From: Pseudoips prasinana
Taxonomy: Eukaryota; Arthropoda; Insecta; Lepidoptera; Nolidae
DNA: 64,000 nucleotides
Direction: 5' to 3'
NCBI GenBank assembly: GCA_951640165.1
Contig: OX621254.1
Location: forward strand, 26,262,001-26,326,000
Shown here in pieces: positions 10,602 to 20,852 of the stretch. Below the pieces are notes generated by a model. It searched no databases, was not told the origin of the DNA, and was given only the letters and a program-made list of their open reading frames with translations. Position 1 is the stretch's first letter, and each line of letters starts with the position of its first letter. A program made the position numbers and the translations under genes.

Positions 10602-10615
10602 GGCAATATTCCCAG

Positions 10616-10905
10616 GCGTACATCACTAATTAGAACAATATAAAATAAATGAATACAAAGAGCCAATAAATCACAAATATAATACTAGGACTGCTGTTCA
10701 GGGAAAATTTTTAATACCTTATGTAAAAAATTATTATGGTAAAAGAACTAGACAATATTTAACTCCAACGATATTTAATAACATAGATTTTATAAGGAAC
10801 TCGTCCAAAGATAATAATATAAGTGCTGTATCATTAAAAAAAAAGACTGAAAAAGTACTACCTAAAATAAAAATATGTATAGTTATATAAAAAAGGTATA
10901 AATAT
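10616..10905 (+). pseudogene. LINE A ORF2 C-terminus, resumed after hAT
   Basis: One plus frame reads NEYKEPINHKYNTRTAV, then KFLIPYVKNYYGKRTRQYL and PTIFNNIDFIRN, the standard C-terminal end of a CR1/Jockey-type ORF2. It fits as the continuation of LELAMYH at 2255, with one in-frame stop (taa) close to the junction. The AT-rich 3' end fades out near 10905. Confidence 0.7.
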
Positions 10906-10984
10906 ATAATGTGTATTAAAGTAATAAGTAAGAGCGCCATTATCGCCAACAAACTGGCAACAGTTTGGCAATTTTGTTACATTG

Positions 10985-11200
10985 TTTTGTAATGTGAATA
11001 ATTTAAGAGAAGAAGAAGAAGTACACTTTATTGCATAAAAATATAAACGGTACAATATGCCTAGAACATTATTTTGCAATTGGCGGCCTTATCACTAAAA
11101 GCGATCTCTTCCAGGCAACCTATTTGCGTTGGATGGACCAGAATTTAATTTCAATGGATATTGGTAGCAAAAGGTGTACGAATTTATTGGAAATAAGAAA
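10985..11200 (-). mobile_element. LINE 3'-end fragment
   Basis: A gaagaagaagaa run followed by tacactttattgcataaaaat and a stretch reading, on the minus strand, like a lepidopteran LINE 3' untranslated end. No protein remains. The family is not assigned. Confidence 0.4.
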
Positions 11201-11273
11201 AGATATTTTACGTATATATACGTAAGAACAATACTTATATACAGTACTGTATACATACATACACAACATATAT

Positions 11274-11276
<3 letters not shown>

Positions 11277-11328
<52 letters not shown>
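11277..11328. repeat. (TA)n microsatellite
   Basis: About 50 bp of near-perfect TA dinucleotides. The open frames across it have no coding meaning. Confidence 0.95.
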
Positions 11329-11334
<6 letters not shown>

Positions 11335-11369
11335 AACCTTATTATACATACATGAAAACTTATAAGTAA

Positions 11370-11604
11370 ACTAGCATGCTTTCAGCTCATTCAAGTATAG
11401 TCTCGACGGCAACTAGATAAATTTAAATAATGTTCTTTGACCATACATTTAAAAGTTCTAAGTGACTGGGCGCGTCTTATTTTGATAGGTAATGCATTCC
11501 ACAATCGGACAGCTTGTATGCTGAAAGCTTTGTCGGTAAAATTTGTAGAATGACATGGCATTTTAAGTCGTAAGTTTTCTGATGACCGCAATAAAAAAAC
11601 TTCG
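11370..11604 (-). mobile_element. LINE fragment, ORF2 C-terminus
   Basis: The minus frame (11391-11624) contains KMPCHSTNFTDKAFSIQAVR then LWNALPIKIRRAQSL, the C-terminal signature of Jockey/CR1-type ORF2 (S-x-R-LWN-LP). Its 5' end runs into a MITE-like repeat. Confidence 0.65.
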
Positions 11605-11749
11605 TTTAAAAAAACCGACTTCAAAAACTAAAAAGTATAAAAAAATATCTTAATAAAGATTTAATTTAATACATCACTTATAATATTATATAAATGAAAT
11701 AATATAATTTGTATGTGCTACCTATTGATAGGTTTGAAGTCGGTGCCGT
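11605..11749. mobile_element. MITE-like element with ACCGACTTCAAA ends
   Basis: The sequence starts aaaccgacttcaaa and ends tttgaagtcggtgcc, an inverted repeat of about 12-13 bp enclosing 120 bp of AT-rich noncoding DNA. This end sequence is familiar from many lepidopteran interspersed repeats. It directly abuts the Gypsy-1 LTR. Confidence 0.55.
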
Positions 11750-11751
11750 GG

Positions 11752-12576
11752 AACGTGGAATTTTCCCCAACCGAGCTCTCAGAAAGGGTGACGTCAATAC
11801 CACTGACGTCACCATTATCATTATTTTGGCTCATGATGACTCCGATGAAAAAAACACAAGTGGATAATAAAATAATACGTTTATTTAATACGAATTGTTT
11901 GACTTTAATTAACGCTATTTAACGATTTAGATTCTTACCACAATAACTTAATAATAATCCTTAAAATTAACAATGAAAATAAAAACACAAGTACTCACAA
12001 GATAAAGATTCGGTGCAAGCTCAAAAATCCAAATCTATTTCGTGCACCGTAACGATCTGAGACAAGTAGACCTCTGTCCGATCCAATCGCCAAAAACAAA
12101 GTGCCTCACTGAACGAAACAACATGGCGACCGAACGTCATAACGCTAACTCCACGTGACCGGAATTTCAAATAGCACGTGTTCACTTTTTAATTCTAACA
12201 ATTCAAATTGATCTTTCGTAATTCATAAAATAATGTTAAACTAATTATCGAATAATTAAATCATCTTACAAAATAGTACTAACAAAACGGATATTCAAAA
12301 AGCAACGATAAACAATGAATATGCGGCGCCCTCTGGTGGCTCAAACAAATCAAACGGTCATAACAACTACTAATAATTAAAATCCTGTTAAAACTATTGT
12401 TGCTTTTTGAATATTGTAAATTGATCAAAATATTCTTATAAAACTAATTAATAAATCCATTAATCAATTAATTGATCAAAACAAACGTAATGAAATCATT
12501 TGGAAACAATTATATTCCGAATGTGATAAATAGTAATCTAAAATATAAAGTGAATCTAAACGCAAATGCGTCGACA
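11752..12576 (-). repeat. Gypsy-1 3' LTR
   Basis: 825 bp, differing from the 5' LTR at three positions by eye (for example 12032 a/g and 12290 g/a) with no length difference. In element orientation it starts TGTCGACGC. Confidence 0.9.
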
Positions 12577-12949
12577 CGGCCATTTTGCGGGGCGGTGCAT
12601 GCTCTGCGCCTGCCTCGTCTCTGAAATAGAAAAGTTTTTATCTGTACTAGGTATCTGAACAGTGTACCTAGACAAGATCTTACTTTACTTTTATAATTCA
12701 ATAAATTTTAATATTAATATTAGAGTTCATCATATTGAAACATAAGGCTCCATTGAAGAATACTTTTAAATATGCACTCAGTGCTTATACTGACAGTGCA
12801 TTATGTTATGACTAGTGGCTGTACTATAGGAATGAGCTATAATGATAGTAAGCAAAAGTTCTCGTAGACCGTGTTTGTTGCTCCACGCATTTTACACGTT
12901 TTATATTTGATGTTAAATGCAAATGTCTCCACGCATCCTTGCATTTTTA

Positions 12950-13400
12950 ATTGATGATGTGGTCTGGGCGGTCACGTACGCCGTGGTCCACAGAGCATCT
13001 TAGTCTTACTGATGTGGTTATGAGCGGTCATGAACGCCGTGGTCCACTCAGTTTATGTTATGTTATTTACTGTCGTGGTTATGAGCGGTCTTGTACGCCG
13101 TGGTCCACACAGTTTATGTTATGTAATTTACTGTCGTGGTTATGAGCGGTCTTATACGCCGTGGTCCACGCAGTTTATATTATGTTATTTACTGTCGTGG
13201 TTATGAGCGGTCTTGTACGCCGTGGTCCACGCAGTTTAGTTTATATGGTGAGTTAATAAATATTTTATTTTTTATTATAATGCTTAAAGGACATTGTGGC
13301 TGTGGTCTGGGCGGTCATGTTCGCCGTGGTCCACAGAGGCTCTAAAAGAAATGGGGAGGACGATGCTGTGGTCTAAGCCTTAATTTGACCGTGGTCCACA
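12950..13400. repeat. Minisatellite with 61-bp unit inside Gypsy-1
   Basis: Four tandem units of 61 bp start near 13014, 13075, 13136 and 13197. Each contains gtggttatgagcggtc and the core gccgtggtccac. Related single cores occur at about 12980, 13325 and 13390. The array lies between the integrase stop and the 3' LTR, in the noncoding 3' part of the element. The remaining noncoding stretches at 12577-12950 and 13400-13612 show nothing else. Confidence 0.9.
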
Positions 13401-13612
13401 GAGGCTCTAAAAATGATAGTTTAAGGTGGAAAACAGGACATGCAAGGATAGTACAGTCTTATTATGTGTAAACTTATGTTAGTTCATTTTAGTTTTAGTT
13501 TTTTTTTTATTATTATTATTACTTATTTTTTTTAGCAAGCTATTATTTATAGTTAATTGTTTTATAGGTGTTCAAGCCCTAGATTAAGTTATGAAACGAA
13601 CTCACCGTTTGT

Positions 13613-14737
13613 TTAGCAATCAAACGTCATCGCAGCTTGTGATGTTGATGGCTGCGGGTCACTGGTGTTTGGCTGGGGTTGAAGGTCATTATCAAACGTC
13701 ATCGCAGCTCGTGATGTTGATGGCTGCGGGTCACTGGTGTTCACCTGGGGTTGAAGGTCATTAGTATTGTTCTGTTGGTCGTCACCAGAGTACGTCGACA
13801 CGGTGTTCTGGTCACCCGGCTGCGGTGCTCGGCGAAGTTGGTCATGAGTAACCTTACGCGGTCGCCCTCTTCCTGTTACACGTTTAACAATGTATCTGTC
13901 CTTGTCTTCAATTCTTAGAATCTCATAAGGCTCACTATACTTAAGGTCTAGGGATGTTTGATTACGTGGATTATTTTTAATCAACACGTAATCACCTCTT
14001 TGAAATGGTCTTATCCTAGCCTTATTTTGGTCAAAGCGTCGTTTGTCATACTGAGCGCCAGCTTGCATTTTTTGTTGGACTTGTTGGTCGAGTATGTCGA
14101 AATCAATAGTCTCATCATCCAAGTTTACCAGTCTCAGTAGCTGTGGGGGTACGGTATGCTGTCGGCGAGTCAGGAGAGTAAGTGGCGCCATACCGGTTAC
14201 ACGATGAGGAGTGCAGTTGAATGCCAATTGCAGAGCCTCCAAGGCAGTTTGCCAGTTCTCCGTTTCATAATTTTTAATCATGGTCAACGCGTTCTTTAGT
14301 GTAGCCATAACGCGCTCCACTTGCCCGTTTGCTCGGCTAGCTCCTGGCGTAATTGCGTGAATATTAATCCCAAAGTTGTCACAATAGTTTTTAAAACCGC
14401 CTAAAAATTCTCTCCCTCCATCTACTATTACTTGTACAGGTGTTCCAAATAAATGAATCATACGTTTCAATGCAGCGAGACAGCTGCTTGGGTGTTTATC
14501 GTTCGAGTAACTAAGGAGCAAGTATTTGGTGAACGCATCTATGGTAACAATCACGTACTCGTCCTGACCGTCTTGGTTTCTAGAACCCAGTTTTCCTGTA
14601 ATATCCATATGTATAACTTGGAAAGCTGCAATTGGTTTCGGTATTGGGTGAAGTTGAACTTGTAAGGCACCAGATGGACCCTTTGACATTTTGCATACAA
14701 TGCAATTATCTATAAACTTTCTAACTATCGAACTCAT
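13613..14737 (-). pseudogene. Gypsy-1 integrase
   Basis: The open frame has the integrase zinc-binding cysteines (CIVC), the catalytic core with HMDITGKL, VIVDGGREFLG and NGQVERVM (the D, D and E of DDE), and a C-terminal region rich in basic residues (GRGRPRKVTHDQL). The last about 50 codons contain two tandem copies of a segment with DPQPSTS and AAMTFD. The core is intact, but the ORF is cut from the upstream HHCC part by a nonsense codon at 14762. Confidence 0.85.
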
Positions 14738-14761
14738 CTTATCGAACCAATAAGATTCTCG

Positions 14762-14962
14762 TTACTTATGCAATGTCTTCTCCCATCCCGGGTGTTGTAA
14801 AGCAACGTGATACGAATTTATTAAAGACCATTGGAATGACTTCGGCACCACGATGGCTTCATAATTGCCGAATAGAGAGTCATTTAGGCATTTCTTGAGT
14901 ACGCCATCCACCAGGACATAGCTATCTACTGGGTTACCGTTGGCAATTCCATCAATAAGCAA
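14762..14962 (-). pseudogene. Gypsy-1 integrase HHCC N-terminal part
   Basis: The frame reads YHVALQHPGWEKTLHK, the His-x3-His half of the integrase zinc-binding domain, then a TAA (14762) and continues in the same frame as the integrase core. It is one nonsense mutation away from continuity on its 3' side. A frameshift separates it from RNase H. The interval 14963-15210 shows only decayed pol. Confidence 0.7.
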
Positions 14963-15210
14963 GCGTAAGTCATTAAGTCATTATCTCGTCTCTGCTCTAC
15001 CTGTACCCATTACGTATTTCTAGTCAAAATGTTGACCGTACTCTCCATACTTGGATTTCTACTGAAGAAATCGGCGTGCTGAAGGTTTTGCCCTTTACGA
15101 TATTCTATTTCGAAATCGTAGTTTTGGAGGAACGCCCACCAGCGATAGATTCGTGGCAGTAAATCCTTCTTGAATTTGGATGCTTTGAGTGCATTACAAT
15201 TGTGATGACC

Positions 15211-15798
15211 TTAAATTTTCCCGTACAGGTACTGACGGAAATGTTTGATTGCTCTTACCACCGCCAAGGTTTCAAGTTCGTAGGAGTGGTATCGACTCTT
15301 TACTTCGGTGGTACGCAGGCTCATGTAGGCAACTGGATGATGTCGCCCGTTGTCTGTCTGCACCAACACTGCCCCGTAGCCGATGCTACTTGCGTCGGTG
15401 TAAAGTTCAATCGGAGCGTCTTCCTGAAAAATAAAAAGCGTCGGCGCAGTAGACAAATGTTGAACAATATAATTCCTAGCCTGATCATGCCTTATATCCC
15501 ATTCCCATTTCGCGTCCTTTTTGGTTAACTCGTATAATGGTACCATAACTCGCGAAAAGTTTGGTATAAAACGTCTGAAATATCCAGCTAATCCGTTAAA
15601 CTGCCGTACTTGTTTAACGGTTGTGGGAATGGGGGCTTTCGTTAGGGCCTCCACTTTCGTTGGGCTAGGACTAACCTGTCCGTCTGATATGATATTGCCC
15701 AAGTACTCAATAGAGCGTTTAAAGAAAACTGTTTTCTCTACATTGATCGAAAACCCTGCCTCCTGAAGAGTCATAAGTATTCTCTCAATGCGTGACAA
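15211..15798 (-). pseudogene. Gypsy-1 reverse transcriptase thumb and RNase H
   Basis: It contains FFKRSIEYLG, the connection FNGLAGYFRRFIPNFS, and RNase H with ELYTDASSIGYGAVL and YHSYELETLAVVRAIKHFRQYL. The frame is the same as that of the upstream RT piece; a TAA at 15853 lies between them, just before the YVDD motif (about 15837-15848). Confidence 0.8.
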
Positions 15799-15852
15799 AC
15801 CCTCTGAAAAGTTTCTACATTTTGTGAGGGCGTCATCTACGTATACTTGACA

Positions 15853-16354
15853 TTAGGGATTAGACCCGTAAAGTAGAGGCCCTAGAGCTCTATTAATGCA
15901 TCTTTGGTACACAAAAACCGCGTTGGATAAGCCAAACGGCATGGCCAAGTACTCATAGAGGCCATCGGGCGTTACAAAGGCAGTTTTCTCTATTGAGGTC
16001 TTGGACACTGGGATTTGATGAAATCCCGCGGCCACATCGAATGTAGAGTAGTAGACACCCCCTGACAATTGATCGATTTGGTCGAAAATAATAGGTAAAG
16101 GGTAATGATCTCTAAGAGTATTTTTATTCAACTCCCGGTAGTCTACGCACATGCGATTTTGCCCGTTTTTCTTTTTTTACCAAGATTATGGGACTGGAGA
16201 AAGCAGAGGTACTCTCTCTAATTATGTTATGTTCTAACAACTCACTCACAATTTCTCTGACTTTCTCCCTTTCGACAGGACTCAATTTGTACGGCCTACG
16301 CTCTACATACCTATTGGGATCTTTTAAACGGATTTCTAATTCACCTGTGTTCAC
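15853..16354 (-). pseudogene. Gypsy-1 reverse transcriptase fingers and palm
   Basis: Two overlapping frames (16124-16354 and 15853-16152) give RRPYKLSPVEREKVREIV, the CVDYRELNKNTL motif, motif A (YYSTFDVAAGFHQIPVS, Asp kept) and YLAMPFGLSNAV. The change of frame at 16124-16152 is a small indel. Confidence 0.8.
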
Positions 16355-17276
16355 CCGCGTACGAGGATATCCACGAATGTGTATACTTGGTCAACAATAT
16401 TTTTAATTCACTTATCTGATCCTCACTAGATAAATCAGTAATAAGTTTATCGAATTTCTCATCTTGTGATTGCATGTGATAGACCACCGGTTGGTGAAGT
16501 AATTTGGCACCCTGAGCCGTAACTAATACACTTAAGTGTGTGTCCTTAATAAGATTAGTACCGATCAATATATCAGAACATATCTCGTAATCTGGAACAA
16601 CATGAAATTGTAGTTACACGCGTAAATTATCGACCTGGCAAATGGTAGTTAAACTAGTCAAAGATACCAATGTAAACTGGCCAATGCCCTTCAAGTAATG
16701 GACTTCACTAACGCGTTTACCCGGAATTTTTGCAGCCACCGACTCGCGTACCAATGAACATTCCGCTCCACTATCTAATATTGCAGTAAATTCAAAATTT
16801 CCAATAGTGACAGATAACCAAGTAAGTTTTGGTTTACCAACGCAATCCACGTTAGAAACTACTGTGCGTTCGCGTTTAAAACACGTTTCATATGTATGAC
16901 CGAGCTTAGAGCAAAACGTACAGGTAGGCTTGACGGTATTTTGCGTTCCATTATTGGAATCATGGTGCGGTTGAGGGGCAGAGCTTTTGTTCCCAAAACG
17001 ACAATCACGTGTATCATGGTTGGTTCTCTTACAAACTTGACAAAATAAATTGACCTTTTCCGCTAAACGCGGGCGTTTGTTCAAATTGTGTGATGTCAAA
17101 TTCGGATTTACGCGTTTTGCAGGGCGTATCGAAGCGGCTACAGAAATTAATTCTGGTACGGATTTCGCACGTGCATTTAATAATTCTATGCGTAATCGTT
17201 CGTCACTTATGCAACCAATGACAGCCTCAACAGCGTCATCACTCGTCAGCTTATCCTTGGTCACACGTTGCCACAA
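16341..17276 (-). pseudogene. Gypsy-1 gag zinc knuckles and protease
   Basis: Same frame as the gag start. It shows two CCHC-type knuckles (CQVCKRTNHDTRDC and CTFCSKLGHTYETC) and a retropepsin with ILDSGAECSLV as the DSG active site. A nonsense codon at 16614 interrupts it, after which the frame continues to 16341 (GTNLIKDTHLSVLV). Confidence 0.8.
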
Positions 17277-17372
17277 TACCCAGGCCTCAGACAGGAAGTG
17301 CGCAATGTTTTTACTACTGTCATAAACGTGTTCTCTAAACCGAATTACATCTCTCGAATATCGACTTTCAGG

Positions 17373-17840
17373 TTAAAATGTAGTGATCAAAACATCGCGC
17401 AACTCCCCCCAAGATCCCGTAGACACCAACCAATTGTCTACGTACAACCTCGTACGACCTTTAAGTAAACTACCTACTTTCATTCGAACATCATAATCAC
17501 TGAGGTTGTACGTATCCATTGCAGTGGTCACATGCTTGCACCATTCACGAATTCCTATGTTACTGTCCGGATCATATGACGGCAAAAATATGTCATTAAT
17601 TTTCATTTTAGAATCAACCGTCGTCATACGATCCGATACGTGCTTCATCATCTGCATCATCTGAGCAAAGAACTCGGTCGGGACTCCAACAGAAGTATTA
17701 ACTATAGGAGGTTTAACAGAATGGCTAGCAGAAGGGTGTGGTAATCCCACTTCTGATAACGTGGAATTTTCCCCAACCGAGCTCTCAGAAAGGGTGACGT
17801 CAATACCACTGACGTCACCATTATCATTATTTTGGCTCAT
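17373..17840 (-). pseudogene. Gypsy-1 gag N-terminus, starting inside the LTR
   Basis: The ATG at 17840 lies within the 5' LTR; the first 27 codons are LTR sequence, then the frame passes straight through the primer-binding site (SEVGLPHP) into gag (DIFLPSYDPDSNIGIREWCK). A TAA at 17373-17375 ends it and the same frame continues downstream. No other start in this frame looks better placed. Confidence 0.7.
17743..17758 (-). promoter_or_regulatory. Gypsy-1 primer-binding site, tRNA-Leu type
   Basis: In element orientation TATCAGAAGTGGGATT abuts the LTR. TCAGAAGTGGGATT equals the complement of the 3' end of tRNA-Leu(CAG) as remembered from general tRNA sequences. The LTR-side bases deviate from the usual TGGTG. 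Confidence 0.65.
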
Positions 17841-18582
17841 GATGACTCCGATGAAAAAAACACAAGTGGATAATAAAATAATACGTTTATTTAATACGAA
17901 TTGTTTGACTTTAATTAACGCTATTTAACGATTTAGATTCTTACCACAATAACTTAATAATAATCCTTAAAATTAACAATGAAAATAAAAACACAAGTAC
18001 TCACAAGATAAAGATTCGGTGCAAGCTCAAAAATCCAAGTCTATTTCGTGCACCGTAACGATCTGAGACAAGTAGACCTCTGTCCGATCCAATCGCCAAA
18101 AACAAAGTGCCTCACTGAACGAAACAACATGGCGACCGAACGTCATAACGCTAACTCCACGTGACCGGAATTTCAAATAGCACGTGTTCACTTTTTAATT
18201 CTAACAATTCAAATTGATCTTTCGTAATTCATAAAATAATGTTAAACTAATTATCGAATAATTAAATCATCTTACAAAATAGTACTAACAAAACGAATAT
18301 TCAAAAAGCAACGATAAACAATGAATATGCGGCGCCCTCTGGTGGCTCAAACAAATCAAACGGTCATAACAACTACTAATAATTAAAATCCTGTTAAAAC
18401 TATTGTTGCTTTTTGAATATTGTAAATTGATCAAAATATTCTTATAAAACTAATTAATAAATCCATTAATCAATTAATTGATCAAAACAAACGTAATGAA
18501 ATCATTTGGAAACAATCATATTCCGAATGTGATAAATAGTAATCTAAAATATAAAGTGAATCTAAACGCAAATGCGTCGACA
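17758..18582 (-). repeat. Gypsy-1 5' LTR
   Basis: 825 bp, near-identical to 11752-12576. It contains a 17-bp perfect inverted repeat (18296-18312 and 18405-18421) around a ggcgccctctggtggc motif, and, at its inner end, the gag start codon. Confidence 0.9.
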
Positions 18583-18615
18583 TATATATATAATAATGTA
18601 TTATATTTAATTCAG

Positions 18616-18712
18616 GAGGCGGTGAAAAAAAATTAGTGTGGCCGAAAGAATATCGGGTGAAAGGAGAGTTATTTGAATTGCACACAGACATCTTATTGCC
18701 TTTCGAAATATG
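18616..18712 (+). pseudogene. Cysteine peptidase copy 1, exon 2 (N-terminal domain)
   Basis: 97 nt between aattcAG and |GTAAGA, in phases 1 and 2, the same length and phases as exon 2 of copy 3 (61287-61383). It encodes GGEKKLVWPKEYRVKGELFE and so on to LLPFEIW, which corresponds to the start of the non-peptidase N-terminal domain of 26/29-kDa-proteinase-like C1A peptidases. The matching signal-peptide exon is not found upstream; Gypsy-1 sits 34 bp away. The exon is intact, but the gene lacks the next exons, so it is scored as part of a pseudogene. Confidence 0.75.
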
Positions 18713-19146
18713 GTAAGACTCTGATAATTTTATAATAACGTAATATAATACAACCTATTACCAAGACTCCGCTGCCTGTCACCAGACTGTATCTCATGCA
18801 CTGCACTGGCAATATCTGATTTATGCACTGCACTGGCAAGTAAGTTAATGGTGATTTTGCGTATTGTAAGTAATTTTATTTCTTATTAGAATTTACATTC
18901 GATTACAGGGAATATATAATATTTACATAATATAAGACGCCAAGCGTATTGTGCATTATAGTACTCAGTGAATTTCTGAACGTCTCCGTGTTTCGTAGGG
19001 TACGTTAAGTAGGTACCGGTGCGGTGGTAGTTTTTCTTTTATAAATGATTTGGATTGACTTAGTAATAATTAGTAATATTGTCCGCATAATTGCATATCG
19101 TACAAAACCTGTCAAGATAATGTTTAGTAGATTAAATAAATAAATA
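18713..19146. other. Intron sequence, no feature
   Basis: AT-rich. The exon that should follow (equivalent of 62753-62846) and the rest of the N-terminal domain are absent. A short direct repeat, atgcactgcactggcaa, occurs at about 18796 and 18822. Confidence 0.5.
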
Positions 19147-19226
19147 AACTTTATCACATAAACATAAGGTTCACTTTTAATTGAGGAAATTTGACAGATT
19201 GGGGTACCTTGATGTTCTGGAGTCTG
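19147..19226. mobile_element. MITE family 1, right half only
   Basis: Matches the right half of the complete copies at 32747-32881 and 62136-62270 (aactttatcacataaacataagg through ctggagtctg) and ends next to TA. The left half is missing. Confidence 0.75.
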
Positions 19227-19352
19227 TACGTAACATAATAATAATGTTTCCGCCCAAAACTCCTACTTTAGTAAATGTTAATGTTCTAAATAAGAAACCA
19301 ACCAAGTATTTCTTATATGCTATTGGTTATACCTGTCACTCATTGTTTTCAG

Positions 19353-19579
19353 AATGGTTAGAGAGCACAATCTGAAGAACTTGGGCTTTCAACTAGAAAT
19401 GAATGAATTTTCTGACAGAACCGACGAAGAGTTGCAATATCTAACTGGTACTTACGAGACAAAAGAAACGCTTTTGGAATATGCTAAAGCAGAACCATTC
19501 CATCTGGATTTGGATAAAGATATCGAACTACCACAGAGTTATGATTCGAGAGAGGAAGGGATTGTGGGATCTGTTAAAC
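19353..19579 (+). pseudogene. Cysteine peptidase copy 1, I29 inhibitor/propeptide exon
   Basis: After a ttgttttcAG acceptor the frame reads MVREHNLKNLGFQLEMNEFS then DRTDEELQYLTGT, the ERFNIN-type end of an I29 cathepsin propeptide, then the start of the mature enzyme (PQSYDSREEGIVGSVK). 227 nt, phase 1 at the end if splicing occurs after gttaaac. The next bases are ATAAGC where a donor GTAAGC is expected, and the last exon base is c instead of g (His for Asp in the DQ pair). The donor thus appears lost; reading through gives a stop at 19620. Confidence 0.75.
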
Positions 19580-20534
19580 ATAAGCAAAATACTCTACAAC
19601 AGCAGCAATACATCGCATGATTGAAAAAAATGGATGCTGTTGGCATGACCAATATACAGCATCATATTGTCCATGCAATAGTTTTTATCCATAAAGAGAA
19701 TCATAATACAGAAAACTACGAGAGCTTCACACCTAATACTCAGCACTCATAATCTCTGCTGAGAATTTTAAAAGAAACAAATGGAAGTTTGAAGCTCGGG
19801 TGAATCAATTAAATATACTGGAACCTAAATTGATGCAGCCTCACATTAGTAAAAAATACAGATATTATTTTTTTCAATTAGTACGAATTACATTTAAAAA
19901 CATAAAATTATAACTAGTACGGTGTATTCAGACAGTAATAATAATAATAATTATATAAGTACTAAAAACATAAAGCGTTTATTCAACCCCCAAAACAAAT
20001 CAAAATACAAAGATCTCAATTAACAAAACACAAAAATTTTGAAACGTAATACAAATTTGGTTCGCTTTCCTTTTTCGCAGTGATATTTTGTTATAGTTAA
20101 AGGACTTTATTTTAATTGACTTAGCCATCGAATGTTCACGCCAAAAGTAACCTGAACCTTTTCTCCCCTAATATACGCAAGGCTACAAGAATCGTCCTCT
20201 ATCGGTAGATTTGTGTTTTTACTCTTTGATTAGACAGATTAGTAGTCACAACACGACTAAGTAGATGCAGAGGCTATTGCAAATTAGGTACATTGTATTT
20301 AGTATATGACAGTCTCGTTGGTTTAACCGTAGATAATGAGATTAGATCCCAGGTCAGTCCCAATAAATGTAACTGGGATTTTAATAGAATCACACAGTAG
20401 TTGGCGCGCGCATATATTGCACTGTTATACGACTGGACCTCGGAGAGCATGTAAATCGGTCCCGCACTTAATCTCTTCCCAATAGTGTTGGATAAGCTGG
20501 CCCATCGCATACACTCTCTATTCTCTCATTACAA
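19580..20534. other. Intron sequence, unclassified
   Basis: No open frame resembling a protein. 19840-20100 is AT-rich noncoding DNA. 20270-20530 resembles repeat debris but could not be assigned. Confidence 0.4.
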
Positions 20535-20640
20535 TAGAATGTATGTAATTTGTGTCCGTATATTATATGTTTGTAAAGTGCCCCGCGACACGGGGATGAG
20601 ATTCCCTAATGCGGACGTTGTCTTTAAAAAAATGAAGAAT
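20535..20640. repeat. Unclassified repeat R, uninterrupted copy
   Basis: About 105 bp (tgtaatttgtgtcc, ccccgcgacac, gattccctaa, cggacgttgtctttaaaaaaatga) closely match 23615-23710 joined to 25066-25080. It therefore represents the empty target of the piggyBac insertion, with TTAA at 20624-20627. Confidence 0.75.
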
Positions 20641-20852
20641 AGAAAGTGCTATGATATTTGTGTACACAGTGTATGTCCTGACTTCCAGAGTAGGTGGCTA
20701 GTTTTCATTTCATTTAAGCCGCCGTAGCGATAATTCGGTCGGGATCACAATTCAGTTTCATGTTTGAAGACGGTACCCTAAAATGCCTTTAACCGGTAAT
20801 ACATAACTATGGAACGTTTGCATAAATTTGTTACTAAAATATTTAATTTTAG

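Larger units (their letters stand above)
2268..10615 (-). mobile_element. hAT transposon inserted in LINE A, itself split by two LINEs
   Basis: A minus-strand hAT element with a BED-zinc-finger exon, an RNase-H-like core and a hAT dimerisation C-terminus lies between the two halves of LINE A. Short imperfect inverted repeats, ctgg(a/g)aatattgcc, are at 2278-2291 and, inverted, at 10602-10615. The exact ends are uncertain by about 20 bp because no clean 8-bp target duplication is visible (gtaccat on the left, gtacat on the right are suggestive). It hosts LINE B (4241-8445) and a LINE C fragment (about 8848-9862). Without them it would be about 3.1 kb. Confidence 0.75.
11752..18582 (-). mobile_element. 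Gypsy-1: Ty3/Gypsy element, tRNA-Leu-primed (mdg3/micropia-like)
   Basis: A minus-strand LTR retrotransposon of 6.8 kb has 825-bp terminal repeats (11752-12576 and 17758-18582), gag with two zinc knuckles, protease, reverse transcriptase, RNase H and integrase in Gypsy order. The primer-binding site beside the 5' LTR matches 14 nt of the complement of tRNA-Leu, as in the mdg3/micropia group. The coding region carries at least four nonsense codons (17373, 16614, 15853, 14762) and three frameshifts (about 16341-16354, 16124-16152, 15211-14962). No matching target duplication is seen: the left flank is a MITE end and the right flank is (TA)n. Confidence 0.88.

Noticed and set aside
11095..11349. 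Open frame over the TA repeat reading Tyr-Ile repeats
   Set aside because: Product of a dinucleotide microsatellite.
12950..13400. Possible CRISPR-like array of 61-bp units
   Set aside because: Repeats are tandem with repeated spacers, the genome is eukaryotic, and the array is within a retroelement.
19354..19620. Complete small I29-only inhibitor gene (cystatin-like propeptide protein)
   Set aside because: The open frame is an exon with a splice acceptor and the N-terminal part of the I29 domain is missing; the stop arises by reading past a lost donor.
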